This document shows positions 8,411 to 15,386 of a stretch of DNA of 64,000 nt, piece after piece (positions within the stretch are counted from its first letter, which is position 1; each line of letters opens with the position of its first letter). Below the pieces are notes generated by a model. The model searched no databases, was not told where the DNA came from, and saw nothing but the letters and a program-made list of their open reading frames with translations. The DNA is from Paludibacteraceae bacterium. Its GTDB lineage: Bacteria > Bacteroidota > Bacteroidia > Bacteroidales > Paludibacteraceae. A program made the translations under genes and the position numbers. Where the stretch lies: the NCBI GenBank assembly GCA_028694915.1, contig JAQVJY010000001.1:186001-250000 (forward strand), given 5' to 3'.

Positions 8411-8800
8411 TTATGAAATTTCGTACAGTTCTATCGGCAACTGGTCGGGGTCGGTGAAAAAGGTAAAACGTTTATCTGTAAATTCGTCTACGCGAATTGG
8501 TTCTGTGGTCACGCCGTTTGCCTGTAAGTGCGCTACGGCTTGTTCTAGGTTTTTTACACTAAAGGCCAAATGCCGCAAACCTGTGGCTTCGGGACGTGTG
8601 GCGCGTGCTGGTGGATTTGGAAACGAAAATAACTCAATTACATACTGCCCATTGAGCGACAAATCGAGCTTGTACGATTGTCGTTCGGCTCGATACACTT
8701 CACGCACTACCGTAAATCCCAATACCTCGGTGTAAAACGCTTTCGAGGTGGCGTAATTGGAACAAATAATAGCAATATGGTGAACGTTTTCGAGTTGCAT
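8411..8800 (-). CDS. VOC-superfamily protein, glyoxalase-I-like (GloA2/YaeR type)
   Basis: A 129-residue vicinal-oxygen-chelate fold protein with two beta-alpha-beta-beta-beta modules. Metal-ligand positions of the family are visible: a His in NVHHIAI near the N terminus, Glu in QYVIELFSFP, His in GLRHLAFSV, and Glu in PIELYEIS at the C terminus. It resembles the YaeR/SMU.1112c group more than classical methylglyoxal lyase, so the substrate is uncertain. It starts 8 bases downstream of the cat-like gene on the minus strand and is likely co-transcribed with it. Confidence 0.82.
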   Translation of the reverse strand: MQLENVHHIAIICSNYATSKAFYTEVLGFTVVREVYRAERQSYKLDLSLNGQYVIELFSFPNPPARATRPEATGLRHLAFSVKNLEQAVAHLQANGVTTEPIRVDEFTDKRFTFFTDPDQLPIELYEIS

Positions 8801-8808
8801 GGCGTGTT

Positions 8809-9441
8809 TTATCTTTTTAGATTCAGTTGATTTTGAAATTCCGTTAGATACTGCGCTATATGTAATCCATCCACTAAGCCGTGGTGCGCTTCAATGGAAA
8901 CGGGTAATAGTTTTCGACCTTCTCGAATCGTATATTTTCCAAACGTGATTTTGGGCACCGATTCTTTTGGATTAAAATTGGTGGGATGCAACAAGCCACT
9001 AAACGAGTGCCAAGGAATAGTAGAGTGGCGAATTAAATCATTTTTGAGGTCATCATTGTTAAGACGAAGTCCGGTGGAGTGTTGCACGGCTTCTATTTCT
9101 GTTTGTAATTCGGCGTTAAATGCTTCAAAGTCAGGCGAAAAATGGATAAAAGCAAAACCAAATGTGCCGTCTTCTCTTCCGATGGTTGATCCGGCGTGTA
9201 TGGTGTCAAATACCACGATTTCATCATCGACTAGCCTGTATTTTAATTCTTCAACAGCATTGACAGCGATCATGGATTTATGCAAATACGTGGCAAAAAA
9301 TGAGTGCCCACGTTCTTTGGCGTACGCATAACAGTCGGTACAGTCCACCTCCGTTACGATGCCCAAATAAGGGCTCGCCATTTTGGAGAAAAAATTAAAA
9401 TGTTCTTTCCGTTTCCAACTGTTTACATCAATGATTCTCAT
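8809..9441 (-). CDS. Chloramphenicol acetyltransferase-like protein (CatA-type fold)
   Basis: A 210-residue member of the trimeric CAT family, which acetylates chloramphenicol's 3-hydroxyl from acetyl-CoA. The C-terminal catalytic signature is intact as EAHHGLVDGLH, with His187 the expected base and Asp191 the structural aspartate. Other family-like parts are WKRKEHFNFF at the N terminus and IPWHSFSGLLHP mid-protein. Divergent members in Bacteroidota are not always resistance enzymes, so the drug substrate is not assured. The first ~23 codons and the upstream region are duplicated at 10290-10452. The upstream region lacks an evident TAnnTTTG box. Confidence 0.85.
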   Translation of the reverse strand: MRIIDVNSWKRKEHFNFFSKMASPYLGIVTEVDCTDCYAYAKERGHSFFATYLHKSMIAVNAVEELKYRLVDDEIVVFDTIHAGSTIGREDGTFGFAFIHFSPDFEAFNAELQTEIEAVQHSTGLRLNNDDLKNDLIRHSTIPWHSFSGLLHPTNFNPKESVPKITFGKYTIREGRKLLPVSIEAHHGLVDGLHIAQYLTEFQNQLNLKR

Positions 9442-9533
9442 GCGTTTCTTGTCTTTTTTATATCATGGTTTGTTTTAAAAACCACTTTTCTTTGTTTGAA
9501 TGTCACGGTTCAGGAGAACCGCGCCAGCGGAGG
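9371..9533 (+). repeat. 163-bp direct repeat, copy 1 (cat-like 5' end and upstream region)
   Basis: This stretch aligns without gaps, at a constant offset of 919, with 10290-10452. I count about 7 mismatches. It spans the first ~23 codons of the cat-like gene plus 92 bases upstream, ending in a palindrome-containing tract with GGTTC-AGGA-GAACC. Confidence 0.92.
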
Positions 9534-9608
9534 AAGTAAATCAGCTCCAATCGAATTGATAGTCATTACTTCTCGTTCAAAAGTTTTAAGTATTTCAGTA
9601 ATATATCT
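9532..9608 (+). repeat. 77-bp direct repeat, copy 1 (holds 3' end of the gene at 11089-11733)
   Basis: It aligns without gaps to 11055-11131 (offset 1523) with one mismatch. Positions 9566-9608 reproduce the last 13 codons and stop of the orphan secreted-protein gene, and the rest is its downstream flank. It abuts the 163-bp repeat and leads straight into the left REP pair. Confidence 0.92.
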
Positions 9609-9611
9609 ATT

Positions 9612-9667
9612 GTCGGGGCGGATTTGTAATCCGACCCCTATTATACTGTCATTAGGATTTGTAATCC
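9612..9667. repeat. Left REP pair of the RAYT unit
   Basis: Two imperfect palindromes lie here. The outer one (9615-9638) has arms GGGGCGGATT and AATCCGACCCC around TGT. The inner one (9655-9667) is GGATT-TGT-AATCC. The pair mirrors the arrangement on the other side of the transposase gene. Confidence 0.85.
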
Positions 9668-9673
9668 GTTCAA

Positions 9674-10219
9674 CTATGTTACGATTTCGACTTTTAATAA
9701 TCCTTTACCGCCAGCATAATCAATGGCGGAACTATATCGGTAATCTTCTGGACAATTCACAAGTTCCGCTTTTACCGGATTGTTATGAATATAATTTAGT
9801 TTTTGGTCGTAATAGTCCGCTAGAAAAATCTCTTGCGCATCGTTACCTTCCTGCCAAAACCGATAGTATTTTATCTTTTTATCATTGCGAGCAGCATATT
9901 CAAAACGGTTAAGCATCCATTCTTTACGACTTTCTTCAGGGTCAATGGCTAATTCAGCCAAAATCTGTTTACTCGTAAACTTTTTGAAATCGCGCCAAAT
10001 TTCCGATACGGTTGTTCCTTCTTGCGCACTGACAATGGCGTGTAAATGGTTGCTCATAAGTACCCAAGCATAAATGACCAATCCTTTTTCACGTTGGCAA
10101 TACGTGAGCGCCTCTAAAATAATATGTTTGTATTTTGGGCGAGTAAAAATATCCACCCAATCTACCACGGTATCCGTTACAAAATAAACTTGTTCTGTGA
10201 TTCGGTTTTTGATGTCCAT
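9674..10219 (-). mobile_element. REP-associated tyrosine transposase (RAYT), Y1 HUH family
   Basis: A 181-residue protein of the IS200/IS605-like Y1 transposase superfamily, RAYT branch. It has the HUH motif in VLMSNHLHAIV and the typical C-terminal segment LNYIHNNPVKAELV...CPEDYRYSSA. RAYTs act as single-copy domesticated transposases that nick and join DNA at REP palindromes. The gene starts at ATG 10219 and appears intact. It is framed by inverted REP pairs (9612-9667 and 10235-10289), so 9612-10289 forms a 678-bp unit. The catalytic tyrosine cannot be fixed without alignment. Flanking duplications suggest the unit entered or rearranged this locus. Confidence 0.9.
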
Positions 10220-10234
10220 TTTGTTTGTGTTTAC

Positions 10235-10289
10235 GGATTATAAATCCTCATATTATTTTGTAGGGGTCGGATTGCAAATCCGCCCCGAC
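10235..10289. repeat. Right REP pair of the RAYT unit
   Basis: The inner palindrome GGATT-ATA-AATCC (10235-10247) is followed by an outer one (10263-10289) with arms GGGGTCGGATT and AATCCGCCCC. The order and orientation mirror the left pair, giving a symmetrical BIME-like frame around the transposase. Confidence 0.85.
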
Positions 10290-10360
10290 GGGCTAGCCAT
10301 TTTAGAGAAAAAATTAAAATGTTCTTTCCGTTTCCAACTGTTTACATCAATGATTCTCAT
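10290..10360 (-). pseudogene. Truncated 5' fragment of the cat-like gene
   Basis: This is the coding part of the second copy of the 163-bp repeat. On the minus strand it begins with ATG at 10360 and encodes the same start as the cat-like protein (MRIIDVNSWKRKEHF...), about 23 codons. It then runs into the right REP. No further cat-like sequence follows, so it cannot make the enzyme. Confidence 0.88.
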
Positions 10361-10452
10361 GCTTGTATCGTCTTTTTTATATCATGGTTTGTTTTAAAAA
10401 CCACTTTTCTTTGTTTGCATGTCACGGTTCAGGAGAACCGCGCCAGCGGAGG
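10290..10452 (+). repeat. 163-bp direct repeat, copy 2
   Basis: Second copy of 9371-9533. The upstream region is kept as well as the first codons. A four-base cluster of differences lies just upstream of the start codon (10361-10370 region). It joins the right REP on one side and unrelated DNA at 10453 on the other. Confidence 0.92.
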
Positions 10453-10466
10453 CTGTGCAATCTATT

Positions 10467-10976
10467 TTATCTACTTTTAAAATCTTTTTGAATAATAGTA
10501 TTGTTATCTTTATATAGTTTTGTTTGGACAAATTTGTTTTTGCCTTTATCTAAAGTCATTTCAACAATTTCAACATTAAAATCAGGTCTCCCTCCAACAG
10601 GATTAAGAACTCCTGCATGTTTGAATGGATTATAACCTTCTCCCCAGTAAAATAAGTCAATATAGACTTCTGAAGCGTTGTCAGGAGTAATTTTAAGTAC
10701 TCTTGATTTGTAACTTTTAATTAGAGGATAAATAACCTGAAGATTCAATGTTTCATTCGAATTTGTTCTTATTATTAATCGAGTTCCACTTTTCATTGTA
10801 TGGAAAAGCTCTCCATTTATCATCAAGTTCATCTTGACACCACTTCCATACAACTGTTTGGCTCGCATCAAATATATTATCCTTTCTGATTCTGTTATTG
10901 TTTGTCCTTGTAAACTAACTTGACCTATGGCAAAAAAGCATATTAAAATAATAAGTGATTTAATTCTCATATTCAT
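10467..10976 (-). CDS. Secreted or periplasmic protein of unknown function
   Basis: A 169-residue protein I do not recognise. It begins with a signal peptide (MNMRIKS then a hydrophobic run to about residue 22, cleavage near LQGQ). The mature part is rich in beta-strand-like alternation (KMNLMINGELFHTMKSGTRL, RLIIRTNSNETLNLQVIYP) and basic residues and has no cysteine pair or lipobox. The gene is more A+T rich than the amylase gene nearby and lies between copy 2 of the 163-bp repeat and copy 2 of the 77-bp repeat. That position suggests it came with, or was displaced by, the rearrangement. A second in-frame ATG lies two codons in. Confidence 0.6.
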   Translation of the reverse strand: MNMRIKSLIILICFFAIGQVSLQGQTITESERIIYLMRAKQLYGSGVKMNLMINGELFHTMKSGTRLIIRTNSNETLNLQVIYPLIKSYKSRVLKITPDNASEVYIDLFYWGEGYNPFKHAGVLNPVGGRPDFNVEIVEMTLDKGKNKFVQTKLYKDNNTIIQKDFKSR

Positions 10977-11020
10977 TCTTCTCTATTTTTTCAAAGTGAT
11001 TTATTTGGAATCTTTTGTAG

Positions 11021-11036
11021 AGGTCGGATTACAACC
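11021..11036. repeat. Half REP element
   Basis: AGGTCGGATTACAA matches the first arm of the REPs at 10263 and 11771, but the second arm is missing and is replaced by CCAGCGG and the palindrome GGTCA-C-TGACC (11039-11049). This looks like a broken REP at a rearrangement junction. Confidence 0.65.
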
Positions 11037-11054
11037 AGCGGTCACTGACCATCG

Positions 11055-11131
11055 GGAAGTAAATCAGCTCCAATCGAATCGATAGTCATTACTTCTCGTT
11101 CAAAAGTTTTAAGTATTTCAGTAATATATCT
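11055..11131 (+). repeat. 77-bp direct repeat, copy 2 (source copy)
   Basis: This copy contains the genuine 3' end of the 11089-11733 gene and 34 bases beyond it. Copy 1 is at 9532-9608 and differs at one base. Confidence 0.92.
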
Positions 11132-11733
11132 TCGCTTTCTTGTTTTGTTTCCTTGAGAAAATTATTTTTTAATTCAGGATAGTTGCCGAGCAACACAAGC
11201 ATACTTTTTTTACTCAATAATACCGTCCTCCCGTCAGAAATACGATAAATCAAAGGGATTCGTTTAACAGCCATCTGAGCTCCTTGTATCGCTCCGCCAA
11301 CAGCTCCAAACATATAACCAGATTGAGGATTATTCAGTCCGAGGTTTTTCTGAATTTTTGGCGAAACAGGGAAAGCAGGTTTTAAAAAACAATATTTCCC
11401 AAATATTTCAACCTTTGAATATCCAATAAGCCCTGTCACATAAAGACCATTGAGATATAAGGTGTCATTATTAAAAATGCCCCAAATTTGATTTTTGATA
11501 ACTTTTTTTGTTGTCGATCCCGTTAAACTTTCTACCTTATAATCATTCCCGCCCCAAGCTTTAATATCTCCTATTGTACGTTTTGAAACGATAAAAGTGT
11601 CAAGATAATTAGGTGTGTTGTTGTGAAAATCGCTTAATGTTGAATAACCACCAGCTTTATAAAATAATTGGTTTTGTCCAAATAATGTAATACTTAAAGT
11701 ACAGATAAATGCTAAAATTAGATACCGTCTCAT
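11089..11733 (-). CDS. Secreted or envelope protein of unknown function
   Basis: A 214-residue protein not recognised as a named family. Residues 1-19 (MRRYLILAFICTLSITLFG) form a signal peptide. The mature part has a beta-rich first half and a glycine-zipper-like stretch YMFGAVGGAIQGAQMA near residues 140-155, which could pack in or against a membrane. It ends in a charged helix (EDILLKYLKLLNEK). Its last 13 codons and stop are copied at 9566-9608. A REP element lies 37 bases before its start codon (11771-11797). It probably belongs to the accessory block. Confidence 0.6.
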   Translation of the reverse strand: MRRYLILAFICTLSITLFGQNQLFYKAGGYSTLSDFHNNTPNYLDTFIVSKRTIGDIKAWGGNDYKVESLTGSTTKKVIKNQIWGIFNNDTLYLNGLYVTGLIGYSKVEIFGKYCFLKPAFPVSPKIQKNLGLNNPQSGYMFGAVGGAIQGAQMAVKRIPLIYRISDGRTVLLSKKSMLVLLGNYPELKNNFLKETKQESEDILLKYLKLLNEK

Positions 11734-11770
11734 ATTGATTTTATTTTTGTTGTGTATTATTGTCTTCTCA

Positions 11771-11797
11771 GGTCGGATTACAAATCCGCCCCGACGG
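11771..11797. repeat. Solitary REP element
   Basis: A palindrome with arms GGTCGGATT and AATCCGCC around ACA, followed by CCGACGGG, near-identical to the outer REP at 10263-10289. It lies between two orphan genes and is not next to a transposase gene. Confidence 0.85.
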
Positions 11798-11802
11798 GAT
11801 AT

Positions 11803-12369
11803 TTATTCTTCATGAATATCTTTTTTCCCCTTAAGCAATTTTTTTATTTGTTGCTTTTCTGGAGTTAAATAATCTGGAAGTTTTTCTGTTACTTCCTTTA
11901 ATAAATCTAGATTAAAAACGCCGTTTTCTTCAACAAGTGATAATTCTTCAATAATTATGTTCACAATTCTTCGCACACTTTTTTGATCATCTAGTTTAAG
12001 ACATTCATTCAAATATTTGGCAAACCATCCAACAGAGTAATCATGGTATTTTTGTTGCATAGCTGAAATGCCAATAGAACGAGCAGTATTTGCTTCAATT
12101 TTACAGATGCGATTTTCTTGTTCTTTTGATTTTTCATCTATCTCTTCTTTAATTTCTTTTAATAAATGTTTTTTTTCTGAATCAAATTTCTTTTTAATTT
12201 CTTGTTCTATTGTTTTTTTTGCACCTTGTTTATTCCACCACCAAGTTGCCCCTAACAATAGTACAGTTATCCCTAATAATATGGTTACTACAATTGTATG
12301 ATTTGTGATTTCGTTTGAAAGCATTGTCTTATATAATTCAATCAAATTTTGTTGTGTTGTTTCTTCCAT
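11803..12369 (-). CDS. Single-pass membrane protein with coiled coil, unknown function
   Basis: A 188-residue protein without a recognised family. Residues ~25-46 form one transmembrane helix (HTIVVTILLGITVLLLGATWWW), with the short N terminus likely outside. Residues ~50-95 are a highly charged Lys/Glu heptad-like coiled coil (KKTIEQEIKKKFDSEKKHL and on). A small helical domain follows (SVGWFAKYLNECLKLDDQ, RIVNIIIEELSLVEENG) with a charged tail. The layout resembles small membrane-tethered scaffold proteins of unknown role. It belongs to the same A+T-rich orphan block as the two genes before it. Confidence 0.6.
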   Translation of the reverse strand: MEETTQQNLIELYKTMLSNEITNHTIVVTILLGITVLLLGATWWWNKQGAKKTIEQEIKKKFDSEKKHLLKEIKEEIDEKSKEQENRICKIEANTARSIGISAMQQKYHDYSVGWFAKYLNECLKLDDQKSVRRIVNIIIEELSLVEENGVFNLDLLKEVTEKLPDYLTPEKQQIKKLLKGKKDIHEE

Positions 12370-12405
12370 ATGTGTATATTCTGTTTTTGATATGGTTTAT
12401 TTTAT

Positions 12406-12459
12406 GCAACTACCAATTTACAATAGACATCAATAGTACGCTTGTAAATTGGTAGTTGC
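12406..12459. repeat. Perfect 18-bp inverted repeat, 18-nt loop
   Basis: GCAACTACCAATTTACAA (12406-12423) is exactly complementary to 12442-12459, with an 18-base spacer. It lies 19 bases past the stop of the amylase gene (minus strand). Neither flank has a proper T-run, so it is not a textbook terminator. It could be a transcript-stabilising 3' hairpin or a small mobile palindrome. Confidence 0.85.
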
Positions 12460-12477
12460 TGTAATTTATTATTTATT

Positions 12478-15273
12478 TTATTTACGAATAAATTTAAAAG
12501 CTTCTTGTGTTTTGCCAAAGGTAACTACCATGAGGTACATACCGCTTTTTAAATCCGAAACGTTGAGTTCCGCGGTGTGGCGTGCTAGTTTTACCAAGTC
12601 GCCACGTAGGCTGTATACTTGCACGTACTGTGGTTGTTCTTCAGACGAGATGTAAATGGTTTGGTCGGTTACGGTTGGGTACACAAAATGGCGTGCAGCA
12701 GCGTTGGCTGGCGTTAAACCTACATAATCTTCGTATTCAAACGTGGTTGGCACAACAGGTAATGTTTCTTGTGTGCTGGTGTAAATGCGCAATTCGCCAG
12801 GTTGCAGTGTAATAGTTTGCGAAGTGCTGTTTACTACCAATGTTTCGCCCGTGAAATACTCGTAATAGGTGCCTGTTGCTGCAAATGGAGCCACGTTGAC
12901 GTTGCCTGTAAAGGTGGTGCCACCGCTTACGTTGAAGTTACCAGCCACAACTAATTTGTCGGAGTTGTAGCTCCATTGAATATAACGACCTGATACGCCA
13001 GAACCAGCTGTTACGTTGCACGTTCCGTTTAAGAACATCGTTTCGTATTTATCGCGAAGTTTCAGTAACTGTGCCACTTTCTCGAAACTGCCCATGCGTA
13101 ACGCGTTTTTGTACCAACCGAGTGCTTCAGGCACAGGTTTTGGATCTACGCGTTCGCCTACGCCGCCAGTGGAGTTGCTCAAAATGCTGTAATCAAAACC
13201 TAATTCTTCAAATTGCCATAGCATTTTAGGACCTTTCATCATGGTGTTAAACGCTACGTTAAGCGGAACACGATTTAAACGTGCGGTCTCGTCGGTTTTT
13301 AAATTGCCGTTTCCATACGCTTTGGCTTTGTAGAAGTTGCGTTCTTCGTCGTGGCTTTCGCAGTAATACACCCAACCTTGTTTGTTGGCTGCGCTGATGT
13401 CGTCGTTTTGGTCGAGCCAGCCCATAGCGGTTTGGCTGTAACTGTCGTTCATGCCAGTGCCACCGCCCCAGCACAACATGCCGTTGCTTACAAAGCCAGG
13501 TTCTTCGCTACCATACCAATGTTCCAAAATAAAGTACGCATTGCTTTTTACGGCTTTCACGCTGTTGTAATAGTTGTTGATAATGGTGGTGCGGTTATTG
13601 CAATCGGCGCCACATAAACCTTTCGATAAGTCCATGCGGTAACCGTCAATTTTATATTCAGAAATCCAATATTGCAATACACGTTTGAAATAGTCGCTGG
13701 TGCCTGTAAAGCTGTGGTTGAAATCTTGATTGACGCTCGCATCGTGTGGCGCAACGGTGTTGAACCAAGGATTATTAGAGGCTACGCCTGTAGTGCCATA
13801 ATACAATTTAGCAAATGGGTTGACACCTGTAGCGTGGTTGAATACCATATCCAAAATGACCGCCATACCGCGTTTGTGACATTCGTCGATAAACGTTTTA
13901 TAATCATTAGCCGTTCCGTACGATTTGTCAGGTGCAAAGAAATGGTTTGGATTGTAACCCCAACTGATGTTGCCGTCGAATTCGGTAATTGGCATCAACT
14001 CAATCGCGTTTACGCCTAACGATTGTAAATAATCGAGGCGTGCGGTTACGGCTTTAATGGTGCGTAGTGGGCTGAAATCGTGAATCCACAATTCGTAAAT
14101 TACCAAATTATTTTTGTCAGGACCGTTGAAACTAAGTGTTTCGTTGCTCCAATTAAAAGCTGGTTTGTTAGTTTGTAAAACAGACACAGGACCGTCTCCT
14201 TTGGCAGGATAGGTCAAGTTAGGGTAAATGTCTGCATCAATGTATTTGTCGTTCCAAGGATCGAGTACTTTTTCGGTGTAAGCATCGCTTATTTGAATCA
14301 CTTTGGTGCCAATTTTTACACCATATTGGAATGCGTATTCTTTACCAGCCTCCAAACCGTCGATGGTTAACCAGAAATAACCCGTTGTACCGTCTTTCTT
14401 CATTTGGTAGGTATTGCTAAAACTCCAATTATTGAAATCGCCTAGTACAAACACATTATCAGCAATCACATTCGATTTGTCTTTAGCGTACATCACCAAA
14501 GTTACTTGATTTGGGTTGCTGCTGTTGTAGTTGATGCCATCCAATGCGCCCGATGGACGCGTTTGATTGGTTGGCGTGCTTGCTACGCAAATAATCACGG
14601 TGTCGCGAACAGTAGTATTGTTTGCTGTGGCTGATAAAATACATTCGTAATCGCCTGTAGATGGAAATGCTTGTGAGTAGGTGAGTGTGGTTCCTGTAGC
14701 GGTGGTTTTTGATGTACCGTTTATTTTTAATTCCATAGCTGCCGAAATGGAAGCAGTAGCACTGAAATTAACGGTGGCACCAGCTTGAATCAATTGATTG
14801 CCTTCTGGTGCATTAAATTTTGCGTTGAGGCCAGCGGCATATAAATCGATAAAAATATCACCACCATCAGCTGCTTTACCTTCTTTAGTTCCAGCAGGGC
14901 CATCGTTGAATACGAATGCCATTTTTTGAATATCTGTAGTGGTAGGACATTCGTAAAAGGAGTAAATATTGCTAATAGTTAATTGCCATTTGCCATCGAC
15001 CAAGGTCATTTTATTTTTTTCGGCACCACCGCGCCATGTGTCGGTCACAAATTTCCAATCACTGGTAGTAGCACTTTCTGAAGTTATTAAGCCAGTATGC
15101 GCATAACATGTGGTAGCGGTAGCCATACCGCCACTACCTAATGTGGGGTCAAAGGTGACGACGATGGTACCAGTATAACCTTTGGTGATAAAAGCAGGTT
15201 CAGTCACAATAACTTGTGCCGAAAGTGTGAGGTACATACATACCATTCCTAATACGAGAAGCAATTTTTTCAT
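12478..15273 (-). CDS. Secreted alpha-amylase family (GH13) enzyme with T9SS sorting domain
   Basis: A 931-residue multidomain enzyme. Residues 1-20 are a signal peptide. About 20-230 hold two beta-sandwich modules, probably starch-binding or Ig-like. About 245-350 form a CBM48/E-set-like module (NVFVLGDFNNWSFSNTYQMK). The GH13 barrel spans ~375-800. Its regions are I DMVFNH (His480), II GYRMDLSKG (nucleophile Asp548), III LEHW (acid/base Glu584) and IV ESHDEERN (Asp642). The last ~75 residues are a type A T9SS sorting domain ending KTQEAFKFIRK. It should be exported and cell-attached or released, cleaving alpha-1,4-glucans. No Sus-like transporter lies beside it. Confidence 0.92.
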   Translation of the reverse strand: MKKLLLVLGMVCMYLTLSAQVIVTEPAFITKGYTGTIVVTFDPTLGSGGMATATTCYAHTGLITSESATTSDWKFVTDTWRGGAEKNKMTLVDGKWQLTISNIYSFYECPTTTDIQKMAFVFNDGPAGTKEGKAADGGDIFIDLYAAGLNAKFNAPEGNQLIQAGATVNFSATASISAAMELKINGTSKTTATGTTLTYSQAFPSTGDYECILSATANNTTVRDTVIICVASTPTNQTRPSGALDGINYNSSNPNQVTLVMYAKDKSNVIADNVFVLGDFNNWSFSNTYQMKKDGTTGYFWLTIDGLEAGKEYAFQYGVKIGTKVIQISDAYTEKVLDPWNDKYIDADIYPNLTYPAKGDGPVSVLQTNKPAFNWSNETLSFNGPDKNNLVIYELWIHDFSPLRTIKAVTARLDYLQSLGVNAIELMPITEFDGNISWGYNPNHFFAPDKSYGTANDYKTFIDECHKRGMAVILDMVFNHATGVNPFAKLYYGTTGVASNNPWFNTVAPHDASVNQDFNHSFTGTSDYFKRVLQYWISEYKIDGYRMDLSKGLCGADCNNRTTIINNYYNSVKAVKSNAYFILEHWYGSEEPGFVSNGMLCWGGGTGMNDSYSQTAMGWLDQNDDISAANKQGWVYYCESHDEERNFYKAKAYGNGNLKTDETARLNRVPLNVAFNTMMKGPKMLWQFEELGFDYSILSNSTGGVGERVDPKPVPEALGWYKNALRMGSFEKVAQLLKLRDKYETMFLNGTCNVTAGSGVSGRYIQWSYNSDKLVVAGNFNVSGGTTFTGNVNVAPFAATGTYYEYFTGETLVVNSTSQTITLQPGELRIYTSTQETLPVVPTTFEYEDYVGLTPANAAARHFVYPTVTDQTIYISSEEQPQYVQVYSLRGDLVKLARHTAELNVSDLKSGMYLMVVTFGKTQEAFKFIRK

Positions 15274-15311
15274 GACAATTAAATTTAGTGGTCAATAAAT
15301 ATAAATTGCAA

Positions 15312-15319
15312 CAAAGATA
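15312..15319 (-). promoter_or_regulatory. Promoter -7 box for the first amylase
   Basis: The minus strand reads TATCTTTG, matching TAnnTTTG, 38 bases before the start codon. No clear -33 TTTG is seen. Confidence 0.55.
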
Positions 15320-15386
15320 AGTTTTTCAATTGAAAAAACTAAAAATTAGGAAAGGAATTTTAGACTAATATTAACTTTTTTTCAAC

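Noticed and set aside
8809..9441. Calling the gene catA and an antibiotic-resistance determinant
   Set aside because: The catalytic motif is intact, but the sequence is divergent and CAT-fold homologues with other acceptors exist, so resistance cannot be asserted.
9304..9912. 202-codon plus-strand open frame across the cat-like start, repeats and RAYT 3' end
   Set aside because: It runs antisense to two real genes and through REP palindromes, and its translation shows no family features.
12582..14019. Several plus-strand open frames inside the amylase gene (up to 115 codons)
   Set aside because: They are antisense shadows of the 931-codon gene with cysteine- and valine-rich, low-quality translations.
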